Origin: JAVWMQ01 sp036646055
GTDB taxonomy: Bacteria > Bacillota > Clostridia > Peptostreptococcales > Anaerovoracaceae
Assembly: GCA_036646055.1 (NCBI GenBank)
Contig: JAVXMY010000002.1
Location: 301,931-365,930, forward strand
Reading direction: 5' to 3'
Length of the DNA: 64,000 nt
Shown: piece by piece, positions 1 through 9,397 of the stretch
Layout: each line of letters starts with the position of its first letter
Numbering within the stretch: the first letter of the stretch is position 1
Translations under genes and position numbers: made by a program
Notes under the pieces: generated by a model
Seen by the model: the letters and a program-made list of their open reading frames with translations, nothing else
Database searches by the model: none
What the model was told of the DNA's origin: nothing

Positions 1-210
1 ACAAATCTTCTTGCCATTGAATTCTTTTAAATCTCTTGCTTCTCCGCAGAAGCTGCATGATGGTTCATACTTCTTAAGCATGATGAATTCCCCTTCAACA
101 AAAATTTCGATTGGATCCTTAACATCGATTCCTAAGCTATTTCTTAGTTCTTTTGGAATTACAATTCTTCCTAGTTCATCAACTTTTCTTACAATGCCTG
201 TTGCTTTCAT
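1..210 (-). CDS. AbrB/SpoVT-family transition-state regulator, C-terminus cut by window edge
   Basis: The 70 visible residues start MKATGIVRKVDELGRIVIPK, the swapped-hairpin DNA-binding domain of AbrB/SpoVT regulators, followed by the usual LGI.KDP.EIFVEG.F.MLKKYEP stretch. A short CSFCGE motif comes next and suggests a second Cys pair beyond the window edge, as in the clostridial AbrB variant with a small zinc-ribbon-like tail; only the first pair is visible. The start at 210 is preceded by AGAAAGGAA at good spacing. Members bind AT-rich promoters and repress post-exponential genes. Stand-alone gene on the far side of trpS; its 3' end is missing. Confidence 0.88.
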   Translation of the reverse strand, partial: MKATGIVRKVDELGRIVIPKELRNSLGIDVKDPIEIFVEGEFIMLKKYEPSCSFCGEARDLKEFNGKKIC

Positions 211-349
211 ACTACTCACGTTCCTTTCTGAAAAACACAAATTACTTTAGACGTTTTGTACATTTTACCACACAACACCCTTGATGAAAAGAAAAAATGT
301 AAAAACTTATAGAAATGTTATAATTTTGTAATATTTGCAATTTGCAAAT

Positions 350-1333
350 TTATTCAATCCCAAATCCAACTGTGTTTTTAACTCTTGCTATGGTTTTCAA
401 AGATATTTCATTAGCTCTACTAGCACCATCTTTTAGTGCTTCTATTAATTCTTCTGAATTTCTAATCTCTTCAAATCTAGTTCTAATTGGAGTTAACTTT
501 TCAATAGTTAAAGCTACAAGATCCTTTTTGAAATCTCCATAACCCTTACCTTCATATTTCTTTTCAATATCATCAAAGCTAATTTCACCAAATACACTGT
601 ATATTGTCATTAAGTTACTAATCCCAGGTTTGTTTTCCGGATCAAACTTAACAATTCCTTCAGAGTCAGTTGTTGCTTTCATAATTGCCTTCTTGATTTT
701 AGCATCATCATCTAAAAGAGAAATTCTACTTAATGGATTTTCAGCTGACTTACTCATCTTCTTAGTAGGGTCATCTAGAGCCATAATCTTAGCCCCTTCT
801 TTTAGAAATCTTCCATCAGGCATTACGAAAGTATCTCCATATTTATTGTTCATTCTACCAGCAATATCTCTACAAATTTCAATATGCTGTTTCTGATCAA
901 CACCAACTGGTACTACATCTGTATCGTATAGTAGAATATCTGCAGCCATTAGAATAGGATATGTTAAAAGTCCAGCACCAACACTTTCCTGACCTTTGCT
1001 CTTATCTTTGAACTGTGTCATTCTAGAAAGCTCACCTGTATATGTATGACATGTTAATATCCAACTTAATTCAGCATGTCCTGGAACATCTGACTGAACA
1101 AATACAATGCTCTTTTTTGGATCAATACCTATTGCTAGATATAAAGCTGCAACATCAAGAATATGTTTTTTTAATTCTTTTGGATCTTGAGGTACAGTAA
1201 TTGAATGCATATCTACAATACAGTAAATACATTGGTGGTCGTCTTGTAATTCAACAAACTGTTTTAAGGCACCTAAATAGTTCCCTATATGGATATTTCC
1301 TGTTGGTTGAACTCCTGAAAAAACTCTTTTCAT
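350..1333 (-). CDS. trpS: tryptophanyl-tRNA synthetase
   Basis: Class I aminoacyl-tRNA synthetase that charges tRNA-Trp in the cytoplasm. The 327 residues begin MKRVFSGVQPTGNIHIGNYL, carrying the HIGH-type signature (HIGN); the second ATP-binding signature KKMSKSAEN lies near residue 192. Length is normal for the family. The reading frame is open upstream to 1384, but that start would overlap the sigma-factor gene and has no ribosome-binding site. The start at 1333 has AGGAGG seven bases upstream. No T-box leader is seen; the gene follows the sigma factor closely and probably shares its transcript. Confidence 0.96.
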   Translation of the reverse strand: MKRVFSGVQPTGNIHIGNYLGALKQFVELQDDHQCIYCIVDMHSITVPQDPKELKKHILDVAALYLAIGIDPKKSIVFVQSDVPGHAELSWILTCHTYTGELSRMTQFKDKSKGQESVGAGLLTYPILMAADILLYDTDVVPVGVDQKQHIEICRDIAGRMNNKYGDTFVMPDGRFLKEGAKIMALDDPTKKMSKSAENPLSRISLLDDDAKIKKAIMKATTDSEGIVKFDPENKPGISNLMTIYSVFGEISFDDIEKKYEGKGYGDFKKDLVALTIEKLTPIRTRFEEIRNSEELIEALKDGASRANEISLKTIARVKNTVGFGIE

Positions 1334-1361
1334 TTTTATCCTCCTAATACTACTAACATAA

Positions 1362-2096
1362 TTATTGTGAAATTTCGTGAGCAAATCTTTCTAATATTTT
1401 TTTCTCCGCTCTTGAAATAGTCATTTGTGAAACTTTAAGTTCCTTTGCTATATCATTTTGACTTTTATCTTCGATAAATCTTTTTCTAAAAATATATCTG
1501 TTAGTCCCTGATAATTCCTTTAAAACCTTTTGTATAATTTCTCTGTTTTCAATACCTTCAAAACCTTTTTCCTCTTGAGCTGTGTATTTCTCAAACATAG
1601 AGGCCATACCTTCATCTCCATTGTCCTCAAAGGTCTGATTTAAGCTAAGGGCGCCATAAGCAGCCCCTCCTTCTAAGGCTTTTAGAATTATTTCTTCTCT
1701 TTCGTCTAAGTACTCTGCAATTTCCTTAACTGTTGGAACTCTTCCAAGCTCACCAGTTAAATGATCCTTTGCCTTTGGTATTGCTACAGAAACTTCTTTA
1801 ATTTTCCTAGGAACTTTAACGCTCCACCCTTTATCTCTAAAGTGTTTCTTTATTTCCCCTAATATGGTCGGTGTCGCAAAACTGTTGAATTCAAATCCTT
1901 TAGAAGGATCAAATCTTTCTACTGCAGCTATTAAAGCCATAGCACCGACCTGATATAGGTCGTCATACTCAAAACCCTTACCTAAATATTTCTTGATTAA
2001 AATGTCAACTAAGTATAAATACTGTTCAACTATTTTATTCCTAAGATCTATATTGGAAGTCTTTTGGTATTTCTCAAACAGTTCTTGGTTTTTCAT
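1362..2096 (-). CDS. RNA polymerase sigma factor, SigB/SigF/SigG family
   Basis: Alternative sigma-70-family factor of 244 residues. Region 2 contains YDDLYQVGAMALIAAVERFD and FATPTILGEIKKHFRDK, the latter typical of the SigB/F/G group. Region 3 covers VPRKIKEV and the VPTVKEIAEYL helix, and region 4 ends with the HTH QNDIAKELKVSQMTISRAEKKI. Its first four bases overlap the end of the RsbW-like gene (ATGA), so the two are translationally coupled, which is the classical anti-sigma/sigma arrangement. No anti-anti-sigma (RsbV/SpoIIAA) gene is adjacent: gyrA lies upstream instead. It could be a general stress or a sporulation-type sigma factor; the sequence alone does not decide. Confidence 0.88.
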   Translation of the reverse strand: MKNQELFEKYQKTSNIDLRNKIVEQYLYLVDILIKKYLGKGFEYDDLYQVGAMALIAAVERFDPSKGFEFNSFATPTILGEIKKHFRDKGWSVKVPRKIKEVSVAIPKAKDHLTGELGRVPTVKEIAEYLDEREEIILKALEGGAAYGALSLNQTFEDNGDEGMASMFEKYTAQEEKGFEGIENREIIQKVLKELSGTNRYIFRKRFIEDKSQNDIAKELKVSQMTISRAEKKILERFAHEISQ

Positions 2097-2494
2097 ATAT
2101 TTTTCACCATTTTAATACTTTTGCATCCATCTTCTTCAACAATTTCAACAGAATCCATTAAGCTTTTAATAATAGATGAGGCTAAATCTCCCTCGTTTGG
2201 ACAGTCTAGACATGGTCTATTTTGACTCTTACAAATTGTATGTCCGGCTGCATCTGCTTTAACTTCCACTTCAATTTTTTTTTCATAACATGAAATTGAA
2301 ACATCATAGTATTCACACCACTTATCATTGCCATGACAAGTTACAAGTTTTGCTGCATCTCCTACTGAAACTGCAATATCGTCTACAGCTTCTACATCAA
2401 ATCCAGCTATACTTGCAGTAGAACCTACTGTCATTCTTAATACATTTATAAAACTTGGTTCTCCAGGAACTCTAATACTAACTACCTTTGGCAT
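2093..2494 (-). CDS. RsbW-like anti-sigma factor, cysteine-rich and with degenerate ATPase boxes
   Basis: A 133-residue protein of the GHKL/RsbW anti-sigma fold. Support comes from VDDIAVSVGDAAKLVTCHG in the N-box position and the ending IIKSLMDSVEIVEEDG.KSIKM, which matches RsbW C-termini. In canonical RsbW the N-box reads roughly SEACTNAV; here the Glu is Asp and the Mg-binding Asn is Leu in my alignment, and the GLGL-type lid is replaced by GDLASS. Seven cysteines are present, including C-x6-C-x2-C around residues 90-100, which is unusual for the family. It overlaps the sigma gene by four bases and lies ten bases after gyrA. I infer sequestration of that sigma factor, possibly controlled by redox or metal rather than phosphorylation. 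Confidence 0.72.
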   Translation of the reverse strand: MPKVVSIRVPGEPSFINVLRMTVGSTASIAGFDVEAVDDIAVSVGDAAKLVTCHGNDKWCEYYDVSISCYEKKIEVEVKADAAGHTICKSQNRPCLDCPNEGDLASSIIKSLMDSVEIVEEDGCKSIKMVKNI

Positions 2495-2503
2495 TTTTTC
2501 TCC

Positions 2504-4963
2504 TTAATTTTCTTCTTCAATTTCCTCTTGGATTACTTTTGCCATTGAAATTAATTCAGTACCCGCTGTTACCTTCATAATTTTAACACCCTGTGTTGCT
2601 CTTCCAAGCTTAGATACTTCTTTCGCTCTGATTCTAATAATGATTCCGCTTGAATTAATAAGCAATACTTCATCTTCATTATCAACAACCATTGCACCAA
2701 TTAGTTCTCCAGTTCTCTTAAACTTACTCTTATCGTAAGTTAAAATACCTTTGCCACCTCTTACTTGAACTTTGTATTCTTCAACTGGAGTTCTTTTACC
2801 ATAACCTTTAGATGTGACTACTAGTAGTTCCTCATCTTTAGATACCAATTCCATAGATACAACTTCATCACCTTGGTCAAGCTTAATAGCTCTAACTCCG
2901 CCTGCAGCTCTACCCATTGGTCTTACATCATGTTCACTAAATCTAATACTCTTGCCCTGTTTAGTAACTATGATTACATTATCTTCTCCTGATGTTTCTC
3001 TTACTGAAATCAGTTCATCTCCATCCTTAAGTTTAATTGCAATTAAACCGTTTTTACGATTTGTATCAAATGCACTTAATGATGTTTTCTTAATAACACC
3101 GTTTTTAGTAATTGAAATTAAGAATTTATCATCTTCAAACTTCTTAATTGGAATAACTGCGTTAATTCTTTCTCTTTGAAGTAGATTTAAGAAATTAACA
3201 GCTGGTGTTCCCTTGGCAGTTCTTGTTGCTTCTGGAATTTCATAAGCCTTAATCTTGTGAGCTTTACCATAGTTTGTAAAGAACATTAAGTAATCATGAG
3301 TTGATGTCATAATTAAATCTTTTACGAAGTCATTTTCTCTAGTTGTAAGTCCTGCTATACCTCTTCCGCCTCTTTTTTGAGTCTTATAAGTATCTGTTGG
3401 TATTCTCTTTAGATAACCTAAATGAGTAAGAGTAATAGCAACCTGTTCTTCTTCGATTAAATCCTCATCTTCTAAATCATCAATAGAATTTATAATTTGA
3501 GTTCTTCTTTCGTCTCCATATTTATTTTTAATTTCAAGCATTTCTTCTTTAACAACGCCCATAAGTTTCTTCTCATCTGCAAGAAGAGAATTGAAATATG
3601 CTATTTTTTCTTGTAACTCTGCATATTCATTTTCTATTTTTTCTCTTTCTAATCCTTGTAATCTAGCAAGTCTCATATCTAAAATAGCTTGAGCCTGAAT
3701 ATCACTTAGTCCAAATGTTTCAACTAGCTTTTCTTTTGCGTCATTATATGAACTTCTAATTATCTTAATAATTTCATCTATATTATCTAATGCAATTCTT
3801 AATCCTTCAAGTAGATGAGCTCTAGCTTCAGCCTTCTTTAAATCAAAAATCGTTCTTCTAGTCATTACATCCTTCTGATGTTTTAAGAATTCATTTAATA
3901 TTTCATATAGATTTAAAACTTTTGGTTCTCCATTTACAAGTGCTAGCATAATCATGCTATAACTGTCTTGTAGTTGAGTATGTTTATATAGCCTGTTTAA
4001 TGTAATCTGTGGATTTGCATCCTTCTTTAATTCGATTACAATTCTCATTCCCTGTCTATTAGATTCATCTCTAATTGTTGAAATACCTTCGACTTTTTTA
4101 TCTCTAACAAGCATAGCAATTTTTTCTATAAGTCTAGACTTGTTAACCTGAAAAGGAATTTCAGTTACAACTATCTGAGTTCTTCCTCTTTTAGTTTCTT
4201 CTATTTCAACTTTAGAACGAACAACGACTTTGCCCTGTCCTGTTCTATAAGCTTCCTTTGCGCTGTTTTTGCCCATGATTACAGCCCCTGTTGGGAAATC
4301 TGGTGCTTTAACAATTTCAATTAAATCTTCTACTGTTGCATCATCATTATCAATCATGTAAGTTGCTGCATCTATAACTTCACAAATATTATGTGGAGGA
4401 ATTGATGTTGCCATACCTACAGCTATACCATTTGATCCATTAACCAAAAGGTTTGGAATTTTAGCTGGTAATACTGATGGTTCTTGTTCTTCTTCATCAA
4501 AGTTTGGAACAAAATCTACAGTTTCCTTTTCAATATCCTTTAGCATCTGTAATGCAAAAGGTGTCATTCTAGCTTCTGTATAACGCATTGCCGCTGCGCC
4601 ATCACCGTCTACTGACCCGAAGTTTCCGTGGCCGTCAACTAACATATATCTAGTACTAAAATCTTGTGCAAGTCTTACCATTGCATCATAAATTGAACTG
4701 TCACCATGAGGGTGATATTTACCCATTACTTCACCAACAATACGGGCTGACTTCTTATGTGGTTTGTCTGGTGTATTTCCAAGTTCGCTCATTCCAAAAA
4801 GAATTCTTCTATGTACTGGTTTCAATCCATCTCTTACATCAGGAAGGGCTCTTCCTACGATTACACTCATTGCATAATCCATGTATGAATTTTTCATTTC
4901 ACTATGTATTTCGTGTTGTATTAATCTATGGTCTTCAGTCTGTTTTTCTATTTCTTTACTCAT
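2504..4963 (-). CDS. gyrA: DNA gyrase subunit A
   Basis: The 819-residue breakage-reunion subunit of DNA gyrase, which forms an A2B2 enzyme with GyrB to introduce negative supercoils. The catalytic tyrosine is Tyr128 in AAAMRYTEARMT. The C-terminal pinwheel carries a GyrA-box-like QKRGGRGI motif and related RGGKGI and GRATQGV repeats. In the quinolone-determining region, GDSSIYDAMVRLAQ, the residues equivalent to E. coli Ser83 and Asp87 are Ser89 and Asp93, the usual susceptible residues. It starts 15 bases after the gyrB stop with AGGAGGGC ahead of the ATG, so gyrBA is one unit. Confidence 0.97.
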   Translation of the reverse strand: MSKEIEKQTEDHRLIQHEIHSEMKNSYMDYAMSVIVGRALPDVRDGLKPVHRRILFGMSELGNTPDKPHKKSARIVGEVMGKYHPHGDSSIYDAMVRLAQDFSTRYMLVDGHGNFGSVDGDGAAAMRYTEARMTPFALQMLKDIEKETVDFVPNFDEEEQEPSVLPAKIPNLLVNGSNGIAVGMATSIPPHNICEVIDAATYMIDNDDATVEDLIEIVKAPDFPTGAVIMGKNSAKEAYRTGQGKVVVRSKVEIEETKRGRTQIVVTEIPFQVNKSRLIEKIAMLVRDKKVEGISTIRDESNRQGMRIVIELKKDANPQITLNRLYKHTQLQDSYSMIMLALVNGEPKVLNLYEILNEFLKHQKDVMTRRTIFDLKKAEARAHLLEGLRIALDNIDEIIKIIRSSYNDAKEKLVETFGLSDIQAQAILDMRLARLQGLEREKIENEYAELQEKIAYFNSLLADEKKLMGVVKEEMLEIKNKYGDERRTQIINSIDDLEDEDLIEEEQVAITLTHLGYLKRIPTDTYKTQKRGGRGIAGLTTRENDFVKDLIMTSTHDYLMFFTNYGKAHKIKAYEIPEATRTAKGTPAVNFLNLLQRERINAVIPIKKFEDDKFLISITKNGVIKKTSLSAFDTNRKNGLIAIKLKDGDELISVRETSGEDNVIIVTKQGKSIRFSEHDVRPMGRAAGGVRAIKLDQGDEVVSMELVSKDEELLVVTSKGYGKRTPVEEYKVQVRGGKGILTYDKSKFKRTGELIGAMVVDNEDEVLLINSSGIIIRIRAKEVSKLGRATQGVKIMKVTAGTELISMAKVIQEEIEEEN

Positions 4964-4977
4964 TATTGCCCTCCTTC

Positions 4978-6921
4978 CTATATGTCTAAGTTTTTAACGT
5001 ATTTAGCGTTTTCTTCAATAAATTTCTTCCTTGGTGGGACTTTGTCTCCCATTAATGTTGTAAATATTGAATCTGCCGCAGCTATATCTTCTAATGTTAT
5101 TTGTACTAATGTTCTAGTTTCAAAGTTCATTGTTGTTTCCCAAAGCTGGTCATAGTCCATTTCACCTAGACCCTTGTATCTCTGAATTGATACTTTGCCT
5201 GGATCTTCTGCTATTTCTGCAAGTTTCTTTTCTTGCTCTTTATCTGAATATGTGTAATATTCCTTATTTCCTTTTTTAATTTTGAACAGTGGTGGCTGTG
5301 CAGCGTATACATACCCACCTTCAATTAGTGGCGTCATATATCTATAGAAGAATGTTAATAATAATGTTCTAATATGAGATCCATCAACGTCGGCATCGGT
5401 CATTATAATAATTTTATGATATCTTAATTTTTCAATATCAAAGTCATCACCAATTCCGCATCCAAATGCTGTAATCATATTTTTAATTTCATCAGAACTT
5501 AAAATTTTATCTAATCTTGCTTTTTCTACGTTTAATATTTTACCTCTTAGTGGTAATACAGCCTGTCTTTTTCTGTCTCTACCTGATTTAGCAGATCCAC
5601 CGGCTGAATCTCCTTCGACTAAGAAAATTTCTGACAATGCAGGATCTTTTTCCTGACAGTCTGAAAGTTTACCAGGTAAGCTTAAACCGTCTAATACATT
5701 ATTTTTTCTCGTAATTTCTCTTGCTTTTCTAGCAGCTTCTCTAGCTCTTGAAGCTTGAAGAGCTTTGTTCATAATTATTTTAGCTTGAGCTGGGTTTTCT
5801 TGTAAAAATGCTGTTAAATACTCATTTGTTGTTGATTCTACAAATCCACGTATCTCACTGTTTCCTAGTTTAGCTTTAGTCTGTCCTTCAAACTGTGGGT
5901 TAGTTAATTTTACAGAAATAATGGCTGTAAGACCTTCTCTTACATCCTCTCCACTTAATGAATTATCTGAATCCTTAATAAATTTGTTTTTCTTAGCGTA
6001 ATCATTAAAAACTTTTGTTAATGCTGTCTTAAATCCAACTAAATGATATCCACCATCTGTTGTATTAATATTATTAGCATAAGTCATAATAATTTCGTTA
6101 TATCTATCTGTATACTGGAAAGCAACCTCGACTTCCATATCTCCTACGCCACTTTTATCTTTGCCTGTAGCTTCAAAATATACTATATCTTTATGAATAG
6201 CTTCTTTGTTTTCGTTTTGAAAAGCCACATATTCCTTAATACCACCTTCGTAGTGGAATACTTCTTTTTTCTTTTTATCTCCTCTTTCGTCAGTAAGAGT
6301 AATTTTGATACCCTTATTTAAGAAAGCCATTTCTCTTAATCTAAATTGAAGAGTTGAGTAGTCAAAAACTGTCTCCTCAAAAATTTCTTCATCTGGCCAG
6401 AATACTGTTGTTGAACCAGTTCTTCTACTTTCGCCAATAATACTCATATCATCAACTTTTTTACCCTTTTCAAAGGCTAATTTATAAACGTTTCCGTTTC
6501 TCTTTACTTCTACTTCCATTCTTTTTGAAAGGGCATTAACAACTGATGCACCTACACCATGAAGTCCTCCGGATACTTTGTATCCTCCTCCTCCAAACTT
6601 ACCTCCAGCATGTAAAACTGTGTGGATAACTTCTACAGCAGGTACTCCCATTTTAGGATGCATATCTACAGGCATACCTCTACCATCATCTTCTACTTTT
6701 ATAGAATTATCTTCCTGTATGGTTACCTTAATATTTTTACAAAAACCAGCTAAAGCTTCATCTACACTATTGTCTACTATTTCATAAACTAAGTGATGAA
6801 GCCCTTTTTCTCCTGTTGATCCAATATACATACCTGGTCTTTTTCTTACAGGATCTAATCCTTCTAAAACTTGGATTTGCTCTGCGTCATAATTACCATT
6901 CTGCTTTATTTCTTCTGCCAT
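4978..6921 (-). CDS. gyrB: DNA gyrase subunit B
   Basis: ATPase subunit of DNA gyrase, 647 residues, normal length for Bacillota. Visible features in order: YIGSTGEKGLHHLVYEIVDN (GHKL N-box), DGRGMP and GGLHGVGASVVNALS (ATP lid), QTKAKLGN, then the TOPRIM segment EGDSAGGSAKSGRDR with PLRGKILNVEKA and TDADVDGSHIRTLLLTFF, the metal-binding acidic residues. The gene follows recF, separated by about 90 bases, and precedes gyrA directly, the standard order at Bacillota origins. Confidence 0.97.
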   Translation of the reverse strand: MAEEIKQNGNYDAEQIQVLEGLDPVRKRPGMYIGSTGEKGLHHLVYEIVDNSVDEALAGFCKNIKVTIQEDNSIKVEDDGRGMPVDMHPKMGVPAVEVIHTVLHAGGKFGGGGYKVSGGLHGVGASVVNALSKRMEVEVKRNGNVYKLAFEKGKKVDDMSIIGESRRTGSTTVFWPDEEIFEETVFDYSTLQFRLREMAFLNKGIKITLTDERGDKKKKEVFHYEGGIKEYVAFQNENKEAIHKDIVYFEATGKDKSGVGDMEVEVAFQYTDRYNEIIMTYANNINTTDGGYHLVGFKTALTKVFNDYAKKNKFIKDSDNSLSGEDVREGLTAIISVKLTNPQFEGQTKAKLGNSEIRGFVESTTNEYLTAFLQENPAQAKIIMNKALQASRAREAARKAREITRKNNVLDGLSLPGKLSDCQEKDPALSEIFLVEGDSAGGSAKSGRDRKRQAVLPLRGKILNVEKARLDKILSSDEIKNMITAFGCGIGDDFDIEKLRYHKIIIMTDADVDGSHIRTLLLTFFYRYMTPLIEGGYVYAAQPPLFKIKKGNKEYYTYSDKEQEKKLAEIAEDPGKVSIQRYKGLGEMDYDQLWETTMNFETRTLVQITLEDIAAADSIFTTLMGDKVPPRKKFIEENAKYVKNLDI

Positions 6922-7011
6922 ATATTAATCCACCCTTTCTTACTTAAATTTGTGGTTTTTTTGTTTTTCTACAATATATTATTATACTCCATTTTGCCAT
7001 TTTTTGCAAAC

Positions 7012-8115
7012 TTAAAGTTCTATTTCAGTATATGCCCCTTTATTTATTTTTACTACTCTACCATGGCTAATTTCATCCATTACATCAGGCATTAAATCTG
7101 TTGTTGTAATAAATATCTGCACATCTTTTAATGATGATATTAAATAATTTTGTCTATCACTATCTAGCTCCGACATAACATCATCTAGTAGAAGAACTGG
7201 ATTATCATTTTTTTCCCTTTTAATTAATTCTATTTCAGAGAGTTTCAAAGATAAGGCTGCAGTTCTTTGTTGACCTTGAGATCCATATTTTCTAGCATCT
7301 ATATTATTTATTAAAACTTTTATATCATCCTTATGTGGACCCTTATTGGTAATCCTTGTTTGTTTATCTAAGTTCCTGTTTATAACTAATGTTTTATAAA
7401 AAATTTCTTCCTGTTTATTAATGTCTAAATCTATTGAAATATTAGGCTTATATAGTATTTCAATCTCCTCTTTTTTGCCTGTGATATTTGTGTGGATAAC
7501 TTTGCTTATACTGTTGATTTCCTTAACAAATTTTCTTCTTTCTTCTATTATTTTTGATCCATATCTTGCAAGTTCTGTATCCCAAACGTCTAAATATGAG
7601 TCATCTATATATCTTTCTTTTAAATATTTATTTCTTTGAGCTAATACCTTTTTGTAATTTAATAAATTATTATAATATGATATTTTTAGCTGACATAATT
7701 CTCTATCTATAAAATTTCTTCTTTTGGCTGGTTCTTCTTTAATAATTTTTAAATCTTCTGGACTAAATATAACTATATATATGTTTTCCATTAATTCACT
7801 TACTTTTTTTAGAGAAACACCATTAACTTTAATTCCCTTTTTGCCAGCATTACTAATTGCTATTTCAATTTCTTCATCTTCGTTATCTTTAACATAAAAA
7901 GAAGAGATACGGCAAAATTCTCTTTCAAATTTTATCAAATCCCTATCTTTTGAGGTTCTAAATGATTTACCCAATGAGGTTAAATAAATACTTTCTAATA
8001 AATTAGTTTTACCTGATCCATTTTCACCTAGAATAATATTAACTTTTTCATGAAAATCTATTTCTAATTGATCATAATTTCTATAGTTTTCAAGTTTTAT
8101 CTTTTTAATTTTCAT
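7012..8115 (-). CDS. recF: DNA replication and repair protein RecF
   Basis: SMC-like ATPase of 367 residues that helps load RecA at single-strand gaps. Walker A is GENGSGKTNLLESIYLTSLG near residues 32-51, with the typical GKSFRT following. The signature and Walker B region reads KYGSQGQQRTAALSLKLSE and LLLDDVMSELD. The start is separated from the dnaN stop by a single base, so it is probably translationally coupled. The small S4-like RNA-binding gene yaaA/rlbA that often sits between dnaN and recF in Bacillota is absent. Confidence 0.95.
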   Translation of the reverse strand: MKIKKIKLENYRNYDQLEIDFHEKVNIILGENGSGKTNLLESIYLTSLGKSFRTSKDRDLIKFEREFCRISSFYVKDNEDEEIEIAISNAGKKGIKVNGVSLKKVSELMENIYIVIFSPEDLKIIKEEPAKRRNFIDRELCQLKISYYNNLLNYKKVLAQRNKYLKERYIDDSYLDVWDTELARYGSKIIEERRKFVKEINSISKVIHTNITGKKEEIEILYKPNISIDLDINKQEEIFYKTLVINRNLDKQTRITNKGPHKDDIKVLINNIDARKYGSQGQQRTAALSLKLSEIELIKREKNDNPVLLLDDVMSELDSDRQNYLISSLKDVQIFITTTDLMPDVMDEISHGRVVKINKGAYTEIEL

Positions 8116-8116
8116 T

Positions 8117-9232
8117 TTAATAGTTTGATGTAATTCTTACAGGTAATACTAAATAAACAAATTCATTTCCTTCAATAGGCTTAATTAAACAAGGACTTGT
8201 GCTTGTTCCAAACTCAAGTACTATTTCTTCATTTTCAATTGCTTTTAAAGCATCTAGTAAGTATTTTGAATTGAAACCAATTTCAATATTATCACCGGTT
8301 TTCTCTATTATAATATCTTCTTTAACACTACCTTCTTCAGATCTTGAACTAATATTAAGTAAATTTTCTTCTATGGTACATTTAATTAAGTTGTTTTTAC
8401 CTTCTTTGGCAAGTAATGAAGCTCTTTCAATACCATTAATAAATGTATTTCTATTAATAATAATACTTGTATTATTTTCCTTAGGTAAAATATCTTTGTA
8501 TTTAATAAAATCTCCTTCAATTGTTCTAGCAACAATTTTAGTATTATCAATATTTAATACAACCTTTTTATCTCCAATAACAATATTTATATCTTCAATT
8601 GAATCAGACTCAGATAAAATCTTATAAACTTCTCCTAGTGTTTTAGCAGAAATAATTAAATTATCTTCTTCAGCATTAGTCATGGTTTCTCTACATACAG
8701 CCATTCTAAATCCATCAATGGCAACCATATTGAAGTTTTTCTTTTCCATTTCTAGTAATACACCAACTAAAACTCCTTTTGATTCATCAATACTAGCAGA
8801 AAAATAAGTTTTCTTAATCATATCTTTGAATATTTCTTTATCAAATGATAAATTACTTTTTATTTCTTTAATATCAACTATATTTGGAAATTCATCTGTT
8901 GGAATACCTACTAAGTTAAATTCAGAGTAAGAACTTTTAATATTAATAGTTTCATCAACTAATTCAATTAATATTTCTTCACTAGATAATTTTCTAATTA
9001 TATCTGTAAATAATTTAGCATAAACAACTATTTCACCAGGAACTATAACATTAGCATTAATCTTCTTTTCTATACTTATATCTAAATCAGAAGCAGAAAA
9101 AGTAACATAACCTTCACTGTCTGCTTTAATTAATATGCCTTTTAATACAGGAATTGTTGTTCTAACAGAAACAGCTTTAGAAACTGTATTTAATGCTTTG
9201 GATAGTACTTGTTGTGGGCATGAAAATTTCAT
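8117..9232 (-). CDS. dnaN: DNA polymerase III beta subunit (sliding clamp)
   Basis: A 371-residue DNA clamp that tethers the replicative polymerase. It starts MKFSCPQQVLSKALNTVSKA and ends with the characteristic VYLVLPVRITSNY, close to the conserved LPVR/MPVR C-terminus that lines the peptide-binding pocket. Three clamp domains of about 120 residues each are consistent with the length. The ATG at 9232 is preceded by a GGAGG-type site. It follows dnaA across 165 bases that hold DnaA-box-like sequences. Confidence 0.96.
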   Translation of the reverse strand: MKFSCPQQVLSKALNTVSKAVSVRTTIPVLKGILIKADSEGYVTFSASDLDISIEKKINANVIVPGEIVVYAKLFTDIIRKLSSEEILIELVDETINIKSSYSEFNLVGIPTDEFPNIVDIKEIKSNLSFDKEIFKDMIKKTYFSASIDESKGVLVGVLLEMEKKNFNMVAIDGFRMAVCRETMTNAEEDNLIISAKTLGEVYKILSESDSIEDINIVIGDKKVVLNIDNTKIVARTIEGDFIKYKDILPKENNTSIIINRNTFINGIERASLLAKEGKNNLIKCTIEENLLNISSRSEEGSVKEDIIIEKTGDNIEIGFNSKYLLDALKAIENEEIVLEFGTSTSPCLIKPIEGNEFVYLVLPVRITSNY

Positions 9233-9397
9233 ATTTTTGTCCTCCGAGTTTTTTATTATTCTTATATTATATTTTAGTAGTAATAGTAGTAGGGGCTGTG
9301 GAAATGTGGAAATCTATATTCTACATTAAAATTTCAACACAACAGCCTGTGTACAACCTGTGTATAAACTATGGTTTTTTATTAACACCTATGTGTA
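9233..9397. promoter_or_regulatory. dnaA-dnaN intergenic DnaA-box cluster (second origin arm)
   Basis: The 165-base spacer contains DnaA-box-like 9-mers read on the minus strand: TTATACACA at 9359-9367 and TTGTACACA at 9348-9356, only two bases apart. Weaker CCACA/CAACA motifs occur around 9300-9342. Bipartite origins with boxes on both sides of dnaA are well known in Bacillota. The dnaN promoter must also lie here, but I cannot place it with confidence. Confidence 0.6.

Noticed and set aside
6621..7499. TTATCCACA matches inside gyrB (6621) and recF (7491) as further DnaA boxes
   Set aside because: They are isolated and inside coding sequence; the gyrB one encodes the conserved VIHT peptide, so coding constraint explains it.
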